From NCBI RefSeq assembly GCF_029851875.1, contig NZ_JARKVC010000039.1:1-64000 (forward strand): a stretch of DNA of 64,000 bases, given 5' to 3'. The notes under the pieces are model-generated. The model saw only the letters and a list, made by a program, of their open reading frames with translations, ran no database searches and was not told where the DNA came from. A program made the position numbers and the translations under genes. The stretch comes from Actinomyces sp. (GTDB taxonomy: Bacteria; Actinomycetota; Actinomycetes; Actinomycetales; Actinomycetaceae). Positions within the stretch are counted from its first letter, which is position 1. Every line of letters begins with the position of its first letter. Positions 36,021 to 44,753 of this stretch are shown in pieces.

Positions 36021-37204
36021 CACGCGCCCCAGCCCGCAGCGGTGCCGCCCACGCGCTCGGAGCGAACCTTGTCCAGGTAGCCCGAGGCGAGGAAGGCCTT
36101 CATCGGGTCCGGTGCCAGGCCCTGGGACTCGCGCAGCTCGGCGAGCAGCGGGCGGACGTCGGTGCTGAAGGCGTCGACGAAGATGTCATTGGCTGCCAGG
36201 ACGTCGCCGGCTCGCTGGGCGGCCCTGAGGGCCTTGCGGTCCACGAGCAGCGCCTTGGCGGTGGCCTCCTGGACGTTGGTGGCCGAGCGGATCTCGCCGG
36301 GGACCTTCTCCTCCAGGTTGTGGCACTGGTCGAGCATGAAGCTCACGCCCGAGTCGGGGGCCAGCGCGCCGGCGGCGACGATCTCGTTCATGATGCGGAA
36401 GAGCTGGTAGGGGTCGGCGGCGCCCACGATGAGGTCGTCGTCAGCGTAGAAGCGGGAGTTGAAGTCGAAGGCTCCCAGGCGGCCCAGGCGCAGCAGCTGG
36501 GCGACGATGAACTCGATATTCGTGCCCGGGGCGTGGTGGCCGGTGTCCAGGACGACCTTGGCGCGCTCACCCAGCGCCAGGCAGTGGGTCAGCGAGGTGC
36601 CCCAGTCCGGGACGTCGGTGTGGTAGAAGGCCGGCTCGAAGAACTTGTACTCCAGGACGAGGTGCTGGTCCTCGTCCAGGGCCGAGTAGATCTGGGCCAG
36701 GGAGTCGGCCAGGCGGTCCTGGCGCTCGCGGATGGAGTCCTGGCCGGGGTAGTTGGTACCGTCAGCCAGCCAGATCTTCAGGGCCGGGGAGCCGGTGGCG
36801 CGCATGACGTCGATGCACTCCAGGTGGTGGGCGACGGCCTTGGCGCGGATCCTCTCATCCGGGTGGGTCAGGGATCCCAGCTTGTAGTCCTCGTCCTGGA
36901 AGACGTTGGAGTTGATGGTGCCGATCGTGACACCGCGCTCCTGGGCGTAGGCGCGCAGGGCGGAGTAGTCCTCCACCCTGTCCCACGGGATGTGGAGGGA
37001 GACGCGTGGGGTGACGCCGGTGAAGGCGTTGACCTGGGCGACGTCGTCGATCTTCTCAAAGGGGTCGCGGGGCACCCCGGCGGTAGTGAAGACGCGGAAG
37101 CGGGTGCCGGAGTTGCCGAAGGCCCAGCTGGGCAGCTCGATGGTCTGGGTCTCCAGGAGGCTGCGTGCCTCGGGGGAGAGGTCGGACAGGGTGGGGGTGG
37201 TCAT
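36020..37204 (-). CDS. rhaI: L-rhamnose isomerase, RhaI type
   Basis: Converts L-rhamnose to L-rhamnulose. The 394-residue protein matches the RhaI form of the enzyme (Pseudomonas stutzeri-like), not the classical E. coli RhaA. Its metal-binding TIM barrel shows LHIPWDRVEDYSALRAYAQE (about 70-89), LVLEYKFFEPAFYHTDVPDW (about 181-200) and VVLDTGHHAPGTNIEFI (about 213-229), with metal ligands expected among the Glu, Asp and His of these stretches. It is third in the operon, 39 bases after the transporter gene, and its stop overlaps the rhaB start. Confidence 0.93.
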   Translation of the reverse strand: MTTPTLSDLSPEARSLLETQTIELPSWAFGNSGTRFRVFTTAGVPRDPFEKIDDVAQVNAFTGVTPRVSLHIPWDRVEDYSALRAYAQERGVTIGTINSNVFQDEDYKLGSLTHPDERIRAKAVAHHLECIDVMRATGSPALKIWLADGTNYPGQDSIRERQDRLADSLAQIYSALDEDQHLVLEYKFFEPAFYHTDVPDWGTSLTHCLALGERAKVVLDTGHHAPGTNIEFIVAQLLRLGRLGAFDFNSRFYADDDLIVGAADPYQLFRIMNEIVAAGALAPDSGVSFMLDQCHNLEEKVPGEIRSATNVQEATAKALLVDRKALRAAQRAGDVLAANDIFVDAFSTDVRPLLAELRESQGLAPDPMKAFLASGYLDKVRSERVGGTAAGWGA

Positions 37205-37243
37205 GTTCTTTCCGTTCAGAGTAGTTCGGGTAACGGTGGTGGC

Positions 37244-38533
37244 TCAGGCGTTGTCAGCGTTAACGTGCTCGCCGTAACGCTCGAGTTCGATCTGCTCGAG
37301 GGACTTACCCTGCGTGCGGGGTGCTCCGACGGTGCCGACAACAGTCGCCACGACGAGGAAACCGATGAGGATGAGGCCATCGATGAGCAGGCCGTTCTCT
37401 CCCTTGAGGATCACCGGGAAGATCAGGGAGATGAGGCCTGAGGCGAGGCGGACGACGAAGAAGACGATGCCCTGCGCTGCGGAACGATAAGGTGTCGCGA
37501 AGAGTTCCGGTGACCACACGGAGTAGAAGGCCTGGGCCGATGGACCCGCGGACAGGCCCCAGATGATGGTGTAGCCGAACGCGGTCCAGGGAGCGTCGGA
37601 TGGTCCGAAGACGAGAATGACCCAGGAGACGATCGCGATCATCCCGCCGAGGAGGTAGTGCCAGCGGTAGGGCCAACGGTCGACATGGCGCATGAACACG
37701 AAGGTTGAGATGATGACGAAGCCCCAGGAGAGCATGGAGAACAGGTCCGTCTGGATCGTCTCATAGCCCATGGAATCGAGGATCGTGGGGAGGAAGATCC
37801 CGTTCTGGGACGCAGCCTGGTTCCAGCACGTGTAGATGACCGCAAGGAAAATCAGGGCGGTCACGTTGACGCGACGGTTGAATAGCTTGCGGAAGTTCGT
37901 CCACATTGACGGTGGCTTGGCCCCGGCACCTCCCTTGGCCTCCTGCCAGGCCTCAGACTCCTCCAGTCCCTGACGGATCCACCAGGTGATAAGAGCGATG
38001 ATGACAAGGTGTGCGAACACGATCCGGGAACCGAGCAGGCCTAGCGGTGTCAGGGCGGCGGCCAGACCGAATCCGACAAAGGGGCCAAAGGACCACGCCA
38101 GCTGAGTGGCGCCGATGTGTTTCCCGCGCTCGCCCGTAGGAGCAAACTCGGCGATGTAGGTCCATCCTGCGGGGACCGAGGCCCCGACAGCCAGGCCGAG
38201 GATGATGAAGCCAAGGAACAGCATCGTGAGGTTCGCAGTGAACACGACGATGAGGCCGCCAAGGGCATACAGGAGAAGGTCGTAGGTGTAGATGAACTTA
38301 CGGCCGTATTTGTCACATAGGGGCCCGCCGATGAGAGCACCGATGGCGGCGCCAAAGGCGTTGGAGCTGAAAGCGGCGAGCAGGCCGGCGATCGTGCCGT
38401 CATCTCCAGGAAAGTAGGTGGCCCCCCAGAATCCGAGGGAGGTAGCGATCGCGATGATGGATCCTGAGTCGATGTAGTTCGACATGGAGACGGCGATCGT
38501 CGCCTTCCATCCGGTGAGTGGTTTTCTTGACAC
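37244..38533 (-). CDS. MFS transporter, probable L-rhamnose permease
   Basis: A 429-residue major facilitator with about twelve membrane helices. The cytoplasmic loop GGPLCDKYGRKFIY (about 69-82) is the MFS signature, and GSIIAIATSLGFWGATYF begins the first helix. The GTG at 38533 is preceded by GGGAGGAG at a good distance, so the longer open frame is not used. It lies between rhaM and rhaI in the rhamnose operon, which makes L-rhamnose the likely substrate; rhamnosides are possible. The DNA is visibly less G+C-rich than its neighbours (for example 36 of 60 bases G or C at 37381-37440), a possible sign of transfer. Confidence 0.85.
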   Translation of the reverse strand: MSRKPLTGWKATIAVSMSNYIDSGSIIAIATSLGFWGATYFPGDDGTIAGLLAAFSSNAFGAAIGALIGGPLCDKYGRKFIYTYDLLLYALGGLIVVFTANLTMLFLGFIILGLAVGASVPAGWTYIAEFAPTGERGKHIGATQLAWSFGPFVGFGLAAALTPLGLLGSRIVFAHLVIIALITWWIRQGLEESEAWQEAKGGAGAKPPSMWTNFRKLFNRRVNVTALIFLAVIYTCWNQAASQNGIFLPTILDSMGYETIQTDLFSMLSWGFVIISTFVFMRHVDRWPYRWHYLLGGMIAIVSWVILVFGPSDAPWTAFGYTIIWGLSAGPSAQAFYSVWSPELFATPYRSAAQGIVFFVVRLASGLISLIFPVILKGENGLLIDGLILIGFLVVATVVGTVGAPRTQGKSLEQIELERYGEHVNADNA

Positions 38534-38584
38534 GGGGTTTCTCCTCCCTGAGAGGTGGACTGAAGGATGCCTGAGCAACGCTGC

Positions 38585-38950
38585 TCAGGCGAGGTAGAAG
38601 TATTGAGAGAGGGGTTCGTTGATACCACCGTCGGGCTGGACGAAGTACTGGGCCATCTCGTCCTGCCACCGCGAGTTGACCTCTTCCGCAGCCATCGCCT
38701 CCTGCACGGCCTCGACGTCATCGGCCTCGAAGTAACCGACGACCATGCCGTCCTGTGGGCGCAGGAACAGGGAGTAATTGCGCCACCCGGTGCGAGTCAG
38801 GGCATCACGTATCTCCTCCCATACGTGCTGATGGACCTCGATGTACTCGGACAGCCGCTCGGGGCGCACGTGGAGCAGGAAGCAGCAGCGTCTAGGGGAA
38901 CGTGCTGACGTGGTTTTGAGCAGGGTGACAAGGTTCGGGGGGATGGGCAT
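38585..38950 (-). CDS. rhaM: L-rhamnose mutarotase
   Basis: Small enzyme (121 aa) that interconverts the alpha and beta anomers of L-rhamnose. The family pattern is clear: RRCCFLLHVRPERLSEYIEV (about 20-39) with the conserved Tyr and following His, then WRNYSLFLRPQDGMVVGYFE (about 57-76) and RWQDEMAQYF (about 95-104). The ATG at 38950 follows AAGGA at 8 bases; it adds about 18 residues before the usual family start. It is the first gene of the operon, downstream of two LacI-type operators, and is divergent from the lacI gene. Confidence 0.92.
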   Translation of the reverse strand: MPIPPNLVTLLKTTSARSPRRCCFLLHVRPERLSEYIEVHQHVWEEIRDALTRTGWRNYSLFLRPQDGMVVGYFEADDVEAVQEAMAAEEVNSRWQDEMAQYFVQPDGGINEPLSQYFYLA

Positions 38951-38969
38951 TGTGAACGTCCTTGTTCGC

Positions 38970-38983
38970 GTGAATCGTTTCAA
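38970..38983. promoter_or_regulatory. LacI-type operator 1 between rhaM and lacI
   Basis: GTGAATCGTTTCAA, 19 bases before the rhaM ATG and one base off the consensus. Its centre is 31 bases (about three helical turns) from the second operator at 39001. Confidence 0.7.
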
Positions 38984-39000
38984 GGGTCATGTTAGCAGTT

Positions 39001-39014
39001 TTGAAACGCTTCAT
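39001..39014. promoter_or_regulatory. LacI-type operator 2 between rhaM and lacI
   Basis: TTGAAACGCTTCAT, matching the consensus at all but the last base. With the copy at 38970 it could support cooperative binding. A much weaker third match (TTGATTCGATTCGT, 39070-39083) lies nearer lacI. Confidence 0.7.
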
Positions 39015-39194
39015 CAAGGTCTCTTCTCGACTCTCTCCGAGTCGGGCCAGAGTCGCGGATGGGGTCATGTTGATTCGATTCGTTGAACGGACTTGGATAG
39101 CGTTCAGCATGGTGGTAGTTGCGGTCCGCCTGCCTAGTCCGGTGTCTCTTCGCCCCGTCCCATCTCATCGCTGTAACTGGCCTGGGAGGTCACT

Positions 39195-40253
39195 GTGCCA
39201 ATGTCCCGTTCTTCCTCCCGCCCCTCGGTGCGCGACGTCGCTGCCCTGGCTGAGGTCTCGGTCGGCACGGTCTCCCACGTGCTCAACCATCCGGACAAGG
39301 TTGCCCCGGCCACGCGCGAGCGGGTTGAGGCTGCCATCAAGGAGCTCGGCTTCGTCCGCTCCGAGACCGCCAGACGCCTGCGGCATGGCGGGTCCTCACT
39401 GGTCGGCGTCCTCGTCCACGACATCTCCAACCCCTTCTTCACCGAGGCTGCCCGCGGCATCGAGGACCGGCTGCGCCAGGACGGGCGAGTGCCCATGGTC
39501 GCCTCCACGGACTCCGACCCTCACCGTGAGCGCGAGCTCATGAGCATGCTGGCCGGGCTGGACGTGCGCGGGGTCATCGTCACCCCCTCGGCCTTCACGC
39601 TGGACAACCTGGCGGTGCTCGCCGGCCGCGGCATCCGGGTGGTGCTCATGGACCACCCAGCGATCTCGGATGAGCTGTCCACGGTCGCGGGCGACGACGT
39701 CGCCGGAGCCAAGGTGGCGGTGCGGCACCTGCTGGAACTCGGTCACCGCCGCATCGGGTTCGTCAACGGACCACTGACGGTCCGCCAGTCGGTCGACCGA
39801 CGCCGCGGTGTCCTCCAGGCCCTGTCCGAGGCGGGGGAGGACCCCAACAAGGTCCTGGTGGAGGTCGAGGCGGTGCACGAGGGCGCGAGCTACTGCGCGG
39901 ACGCTGGCGCGGTGGGGGCTGCCCGGCTGCTGGATGAGCCCGAGCCTCCCACGGCCTTGTTCTGCGCCAACGACCAGATGGCCATCGGGGCCATGCGCGT
40001 CATTCGTGACCGCGGCCTGCGTATCCCCCAGGACGTGGCGATCGTGGGCTACGACGACGTCGCCATCGCCTCTGAGCTCATCACGCCGCTGACCAGCGTG
40101 CACCAGCCTATGCGTGAGATCGGCCGGGCCGCAGCGGACCTGCTGCTCTGCGACGGCTCGGCGGTTCAGCACATCATCTTCGCGCCTGAGCTCGTGGTGC
40201 GCCAGTCCACGCAGGCGCCTACTTCTGCGGGCCCACGCTCAGCAGGTGGATAA
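39195..40253 (+). CDS. LacI-family transcriptional regulator of the rhamnose locus
   Basis: A 352-residue repressor. The LacI DNA-binding domain reads VRDVAALAEVSVGTVSHVLN (about 12-31), with a hinge helix around ETARRLRHGG, followed by a periplasmic-binding-like sugar domain (FVNGPLTVRQSVDRRRGVLQ, then ALFCANDQMAIGAMRVI, then DVAIVGYDDVAIASEL). The GTG at 39195 has GGGAGG 5 bases upstream; an ATG at 39201 is the alternative. It is divergent from rhaM, and matching operators lie before five transcription units, so it is the probable regulon repressor, with L-rhamnose or a rhamnoside as inducer. Its end overlaps the convergent helicase gene by 35 bases. Confidence 0.9.
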   Translation: MPMSRSSSRPSVRDVAALAEVSVGTVSHVLNHPDKVAPATRERVEAAIKELGFVRSETARRLRHGGSSLVGVLVHDISNPFFTEAARGIEDRLRQDGRVPMVASTDSDPHRERELMSMLAGLDVRGVIVTPSAFTLDNLAVLAGRGIRVVLMDHPAISDELSTVAGDDVAGAKVAVRHLLELGHRRIGFVNGPLTVRQSVDRRRGVLQALSEAGEDPNKVLVEVEAVHEGASYCADAGAVGAARLLDEPEPPTALFCANDQMAIGAMRVIRDRGLRIPQDVAIVGYDDVAIASELITPLTSVHQPMREIGRAAADLLLCDGSAVQHIIFAPELVVRQSTQAPTSAGPRSAGG

Positions 40254-42918
40254 CGGCCTTGTCCGCCTGGTCGCACTCGGCCAGGTCGACCAGCGCGGTC
40301 AGCCGCCAGTCGTGGTCCTCGTCAGGGTCCTGGATCACCTGAGTGGCCAGCCACACGGTGCGGCTTGTCCTGGCGAGAGCCTCGATGAGACGCTCAGAGA
40401 CCCCGGCCGCTGCCAGGTCCGCGGGGCTCGGGTCCTCCTCCAAGGGGGCCAGCGCGATCGAGCGTGCCGCCGTGTCTGTGCCGATCCAGTCGTACTCGTC
40501 CCAGTAGCGGGCCAGGGCGTCGTCCCACCGGTCCTCGCCCCAGCCGGAGGAGGCGTCCAGGCGTCCTAGGGCCTCGACGTCGTCGCGCGCCATGAGCTCG
40601 ACGCGACGGAACATCTCCTTGCGTACCGCCACACGGAAGGCGTGGAGGTTGCGGCTGAAGGCCACCTTCCCGTTCTCGTCCGCCCCGAAGGCCCGTTCGA
40701 CGCCGATGGAGTCGTCCTCGCCGGGGCGGTCGCCGTCCAGGATCCCGGCCGCCAGCTCGGCGCGGCCGGCCTGCGCGGCGCCCAGCGCCTCCCACTCGTC
40801 CAGCAGGGAGGAGTCCACCGCACGCACCAGGTTCCCCAGCCAGTCGATGAGGGCGGAGACCTCCTTGGTGCGATGCTCCTCGGGGACCACCTGGCGCAGC
40901 GCCCGGTAGGCGTCAGTGAGGTAGCGCAGGATGACACCCTCGCTGCGGCCCAGCTCATAGCGCGAGACCAGGTCGGAGAAGGTCATCGCGGATTCCACCA
41001 TGTCCCGCACCACGGACTTGGGACGCAGCTCGTACTCAGCGATCCAGGGGTTGGACTGCTTGTACATCTCCAGCGCCGGTGCCAGCAGGTCAGCCAGAGG
41101 CCGGGGCCAGGTGACCTCCTCCAGGGCCGCCATGCGCTCGTCATAGTCCAGCCCCTCGGCCTTCATCGCGGCGATCGCCTCGCCACGGGCCTGGCGCTGC
41201 TGGGCATAGAGCAGGGGGCGCGGATCATCCAGAGTCGCCTCGACGACGCTGACGACGTCCACCGTGTGCTCGGGGGAGTCCACCCCCAGCAGGTCCATGG
41301 CGGCCAGCGCGAAGGGAGCGAGCGGCTGGTTGAGAGCAAAGTCGTCAGGCAGGTCCACCGCCAGGCGGAGACGTGGGCGGCCGTCTGATCGGGCCTGGGT
41401 GGAGGAGACGTGGGTGAGCACCCCGGCCGTGCGCAGTGAGAGGTAGATGTCGATCGCGCGACGCACGTGCTTGCGCCTCATCGCCCCGCTCTCGTGGACG
41501 CGTGAGAGCAGCTGGGCCATGGCCGCCACGGGATCGCCGTCGCGCTCCATGAGGTTGAGCACCATGGTGGTGGTGACCTGGAACTGGCTCGTCATGGTCT
41601 CGGGCTGGGCGTCCCGCAACCGCTCGAAGGTCTTGTCCGTCCAGTTGACCCGGCCCTCGGGAGCGGCCTTGCGCACGATCTTGCGGCGCTTGCGCTCGTC
41701 GTCGCCCGCCCTGGCCAGGGCCTTGGCGTTCTCGATGACGTGCTCGGGAGCCTGGACGATCACGTAACCGCGGGTATCGAAGCCTGCGCGGCCCGCCCGG
41801 CCCGCGATCTGGTGGAACTCGCGCGCCGTGAGGTGGCGCTCCTTGGCGCCGTCGAACTTGACCAGGGAGGTGAGCACCACCGAGCGGATGGGGACGTTGA
41901 TGCCCACCCCCAGGGTGTCCGTGCCGCAGATGACGCTCAGCAGGCCCTGACGTGCCAGGCGCTCGACCAGGCGGCGGTAGCGCGGCAGCATCCCGGCATG
42001 GTGCACCCCGATGCCCGCACGCAGCAGGCGCGAGAGCGTGGCACCGAAACCTGGCCCGAACCGGAAGGAGCCCAGTGCTGCGACCACCGCCTTCTGACGC
42101 GACTTGGGGACCAGGTCCACGCTGAGCAGCGAGGTGGCCCGCTCGATTGCCTCCTTCTGGGAAAAGTGGACGACGTAGACCGGGGCCTTGTCCTGCTGGA
42201 CCAGGCGCTGGAGCAGCTCGCCGATCGGCTCTACCACGTACTCCATCTCCAGCGGCACTGGCCGCTCGGCGCCCTCGACGACGGCCACCTCCCGGCCGGT
42301 GCGCTCCTTCATGTCCGCCACGAAGAAGCTCACGTCCCCCAGCGTGGCCGACAGCAGCACCATCTGCGCCTGAGGCAGCTCCAGCAGCGGCACCTGCCAG
42401 GCCCAGCCGCGCTGGGGGTCGGCGTAGTAGTGGAACTCGTCCATGATGACGCAGTCCACGTCCATGGCCTCGCCCTCACGCAGGGACTGGTTGGCCAGGA
42501 TCTCAGCGGTGCAGCAGATGATGGGGGCGCCGGCGTTGATGGAGGAGTCGCCGGTGACCATGCCGACGTTGTCCGCGCCGAACAGGCGGATGAGCTCGAA
42601 GAACTTCTCGCTCACCAGGGCCTTGAGGGGAGCGGTGTAGTAGGAGCGCCCTCCCCGGGCCAGTGAGGCGGTGTGGGCCGCCAGCGCGATCATCGACTTG
42701 CCCGAGCCCGTGGGGGTGGCGGCGATGACGTGGCGCCCGTCCAGGATCTGGCTCAGCGCCTCGTCCTGGTGGGGGTAGAGCGGGCGCCCGGTCTCCTCCG
42801 CCCACTGGCTGAAGGCCAGGTAGATCTCCTCCGGCTCAGGGACGTAGTCCGGGTCCGAGGCCGGGATGAGGGAGTCGAGCAGGGCGTTGAGGGCCGGCGT
42901 CGCGCTGGAGGAGGACAT
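40219..42918 (-). CDS. DUF3516 superfamily 2 helicase
   Basis: An 899-residue DEAD/DEAH-type helicase. Motif I is ATPTGSGKSMIAL (about 65-77), motif II DEFHYYAD (about 159-166), motif III LLSATLGD (about 183-190) and motif VI HQIAGRAGRAGFDTRG (about 364-379). The C-terminal half is the actinobacterial DUF3516 domain, which includes helical and RNA-helicase-like accessory parts. The layout is close to Ski2-like RNA helicases, so RNA turnover is plausible but unproven. The stop region overlaps the 3' end of lacI by 35 bases on the opposite strand. It is transcribed alone. Confidence 0.9.
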   Translation of the reverse strand: MSSSSATPALNALLDSLIPASDPDYVPEPEEIYLAFSQWAEETGRPLYPHQDEALSQILDGRHVIAATPTGSGKSMIALAAHTASLARGGRSYYTAPLKALVSEKFFELIRLFGADNVGMVTGDSSINAGAPIICCTAEILANQSLREGEAMDVDCVIMDEFHYYADPQRGWAWQVPLLELPQAQMVLLSATLGDVSFFVADMKERTGREVAVVEGAERPVPLEMEYVVEPIGELLQRLVQQDKAPVYVVHFSQKEAIERATSLLSVDLVPKSRQKAVVAALGSFRFGPGFGATLSRLLRAGIGVHHAGMLPRYRRLVERLARQGLLSVICGTDTLGVGINVPIRSVVLTSLVKFDGAKERHLTAREFHQIAGRAGRAGFDTRGYVIVQAPEHVIENAKALARAGDDERKRRKIVRKAAPEGRVNWTDKTFERLRDAQPETMTSQFQVTTTMVLNLMERDGDPVAAMAQLLSRVHESGAMRRKHVRRAIDIYLSLRTAGVLTHVSSTQARSDGRPRLRLAVDLPDDFALNQPLAPFALAAMDLLGVDSPEHTVDVVSVVEATLDDPRPLLYAQQRQARGEAIAAMKAEGLDYDERMAALEEVTWPRPLADLLAPALEMYKQSNPWIAEYELRPKSVVRDMVESAMTFSDLVSRYELGRSEGVILRYLTDAYRALRQVVPEEHRTKEVSALIDWLGNLVRAVDSSLLDEWEALGAAQAGRAELAAGILDGDRPGEDDSIGVERAFGADENGKVAFSRNLHAFRVAVRKEMFRRVELMARDDVEALGRLDASSGWGEDRWDDALARYWDEYDWIGTDTAARSIALAPLEEDPSPADLAAAGVSERLIEALARTSRTVWLATQVIQDPDEDHDWRLTALVDLAECDQADKAVIHLLSVGPQK

Positions 42919-43091
42919 GCCGTCATGCTCCCACAGCCCACCGACACAATCTGATCAGGGCCCTGGCGACGGCTGCGATCACGCTCGCGACATCGCACCA
43001 CGCGGGGTCCTGCGCTGTTCTGGCCGCCTCCGCGCGGCATGCCGCGGTCGGTCGGACAGAGGCAAGGGCCCCACCTCTCTTTCAGGTGAGT

Positions 43092-43120
43092 CGACACCCG
43101 CTATGGCACAAGCGGTGTCG
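43092..43120 (-). terminator. Possible terminator after the ABC exporter operon
   Basis: CGACACCCGCT pairs with AGCGGTGTCG with one bulged base around an ATGGCACA loop, 64 bases after the last permease stop. The rest of 42919-43183 shows no gene. Confidence 0.45.
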
Positions 43121-43183
43121 GGGTCGACCACCTTCACGAGGTCCCTCGACCACCCCGGGGAGGCAGGGAGGCGGCACGGGCAT

Positions 43184-43978
43184 CTATGTCCCCAGGTACG
43201 TGCTCCCGCTGCGGCGAGAGCGGCGAACCATGACGCTGTACAGCGCTGCTCCGCAGGCACCCCACATGAGGGCCACGAGGAGCTCTCGGCCAGCAAGGTG
43301 CCAGGCGTAGGCAGATACCTCGCCAGACTGCAGGATCTGTGCGGATCCAGCGACCGGAAGGAAGGGAGCAAGGAACCGAGCGACTGGAACGTCCTCAGCG
43401 GGGATCACCGCGCCCGAACACACCGTCAGGATGCTGGCCGCGATGTTGTGCACCATGTTGTGCATGTTCTTGCCGAGGCAGAAGGCAGAGATCGCGGTTC
43501 CGAAAGCGACGCCGCTGGGAACGCAGCACAAGCTCAGCAGCCAGGCGCCCACGCTGATCTCGTGGTCTGGAGCGATCACCCTGACGAGGCTGAAGGCCAC
43601 GAGGCCGTCGATGACGGCAACGGCCTGCAGCGGCAAGGACCGCAGCGTGTACTGAAGGTAGAGAGGGAGAACAGCGGTGCTGTTCATTCCCATGGTCTTG
43701 TGCCACACGTCCTCGACCGGCACCCCGCTGTGCTCGGAGACCGTCATCCTCACAGTGATCAGAGCGACAGCCCCGCAGGCAGCGAAGAGCGCGGCACCAG
43801 CTCCACCTGCGAGCTGGGCGATAAGGACGTACATCGTCATGCGCAGCAGCTCAGGGACGAGGTGGGTGGTGATCAGGACTCCCGGTGGCATAGAACGCCA
43901 CAGCTCCACACAGGCCAGGCGGATGACCTCGCCGGCCGCCTGCAGGCGACAGCCTTGATGACCTCTAGGAGAGCGCAA
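43184..43978 (-). CDS. ABC-2-type exporter permease (second)
   Basis: A 264-residue membrane protein with about six hydrophobic segments, third in an exporter operon. Its open frame runs further upstream inside the previous gene. The best start is a TTG at 43978, placed 5 bases after AAGGAGGG and overlapping the previous stop by 14 bases; a later ATG (RSMPPGV) would remove the N-terminus before the first helix. The middle shows SLCCVPSGVAFGTAISAF and a GAVIPAEDVPVARFLAPFLP loop that fit ABC-2 permeases. It is less G+C-rich than the surrounding genes. The substrate is unknown. Confidence 0.72.
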   Translation of the reverse strand: MRSPRGHQGCRLQAAGEVIRLACVELWRSMPPGVLITTHLVPELLRMTMYVLIAQLAGGAGAALFAACGAVALITVRMTVSEHSGVPVEDVWHKTMGMNSTAVLPLYLQYTLRSLPLQAVAVIDGLVAFSLVRVIAPDHEISVGAWLLSLCCVPSGVAFGTAISAFCLGKNMHNMVHNIAASILTVCSGAVIPAEDVPVARFLAPFLPVAGSAQILQSGEVSAYAWHLAGRELLVALMWGACGAALYSVMVRRSRRSGSTYLGT

Positions 43979-44750
43979 GGCTGCCCTCCTTCTTTGCGAG
44001 CGCGAGCAGACGCCTGACCGCCAGGTACGCAAGGAGGAGGTAGGCCGCTGACAGCGCTGTACCGGCTGCCAGGAAGTGGTAGGCCGGAGCAGGGGAGGAC
44101 AGCGTGTTCATGAACTCTCGCAGCCAGTAGAAGTTCACGGTGACTGAGAACCAGGACAGGGGCGCTGGCAAGAGGCTTGGTGGGACAACCATCCCGCCGA
44201 GGAACAGCACCGGGATCCCAACCAGGTTGGTGAGATGGAAGGGGTTACGGCTGATGATCAGCGCGCCAGCGATCATCGAGGAGGCAGCGACGCCGAAGAC
44301 GACGACGAGCATCAGGGAGACAAGCGTGAGTACCGGGTGGCTGGTGCGGACAGGAAGCCGAAAAGCTGCACAGAACGACACGACGCTCACGGTGATCAGC
44401 GCGGTGTCGTGGGCGACGGCTCCGACGACCTTCGACAGAATCGCCAGGAACGGGTTGAGCGGGCTTGACAGCGTTGAGCCGAGCGTCCCCATCCACTTCT
44501 CCCGGCGGATGATTCCCGCTGCGCTCCACATGGATGCTGACCACAGCGCACCGACCATGCTCGCCGTGACTGAGGCTGTCACGTCGCTCTCGGAGACTTT
44601 GTTGAGCCTGGGTAGGAGGTACAAGGACATGAACATCCACGGCGTGATGATGCCTGTCGCAATGTTCATCGGGCGGTGGGCGACAATCAGGAGCTGCAGT
44701 CTGACTGAGGCCAGCACCGCCCTGAGACTGTCTGCGGAAGCGGGTCTCAT
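43965..44750 (-). CDS. ABC-2-type exporter permease (first)
   Basis: A 261-residue membrane protein with about six helices and the ABC-2 C-terminal motif region GIPVLFLGGMVVPPSLLPAP (about 177-196). It is second in the operon, starting 3 bases after the ATPase stop. Together with the following permease it would form a heterodimeric membrane channel. The stretch 44101-44160 has 32 of 60 G/C bases, against 46 of 60 at 46081-46140 in the neighbouring symporter gene, so the operon differs in composition from its surroundings. Confidence 0.82.
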   Translation of the reverse strand: MRPASADSLRAVLASVRLQLLIVAHRPMNIATGIITPWMFMSLYLLPRLNKVSESDVTASVTASMVGALWSASMWSAAGIIRREKWMGTLGSTLSSPLNPFLAILSKVVGAVAHDTALITVSVVSFCAAFRLPVRTSHPVLTLVSLMLVVVFGVAASSMIAGALIISRNPFHLTNLVGIPVLFLGGMVVPPSLLPAPLSWFSVTVNFYWLREFMNTLSSPAPAYHFLAAGTALSAAYLLLAYLAVRRLLALAKKEGSLALS

Positions 44751-44753
44751 CCC

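Noticed and set aside
39070..39083. Third operator between rhaM and lacI
   Set aside because: TTGATTCGATTCGT mismatches the consensus at three places; it is too weak to list as a feature.
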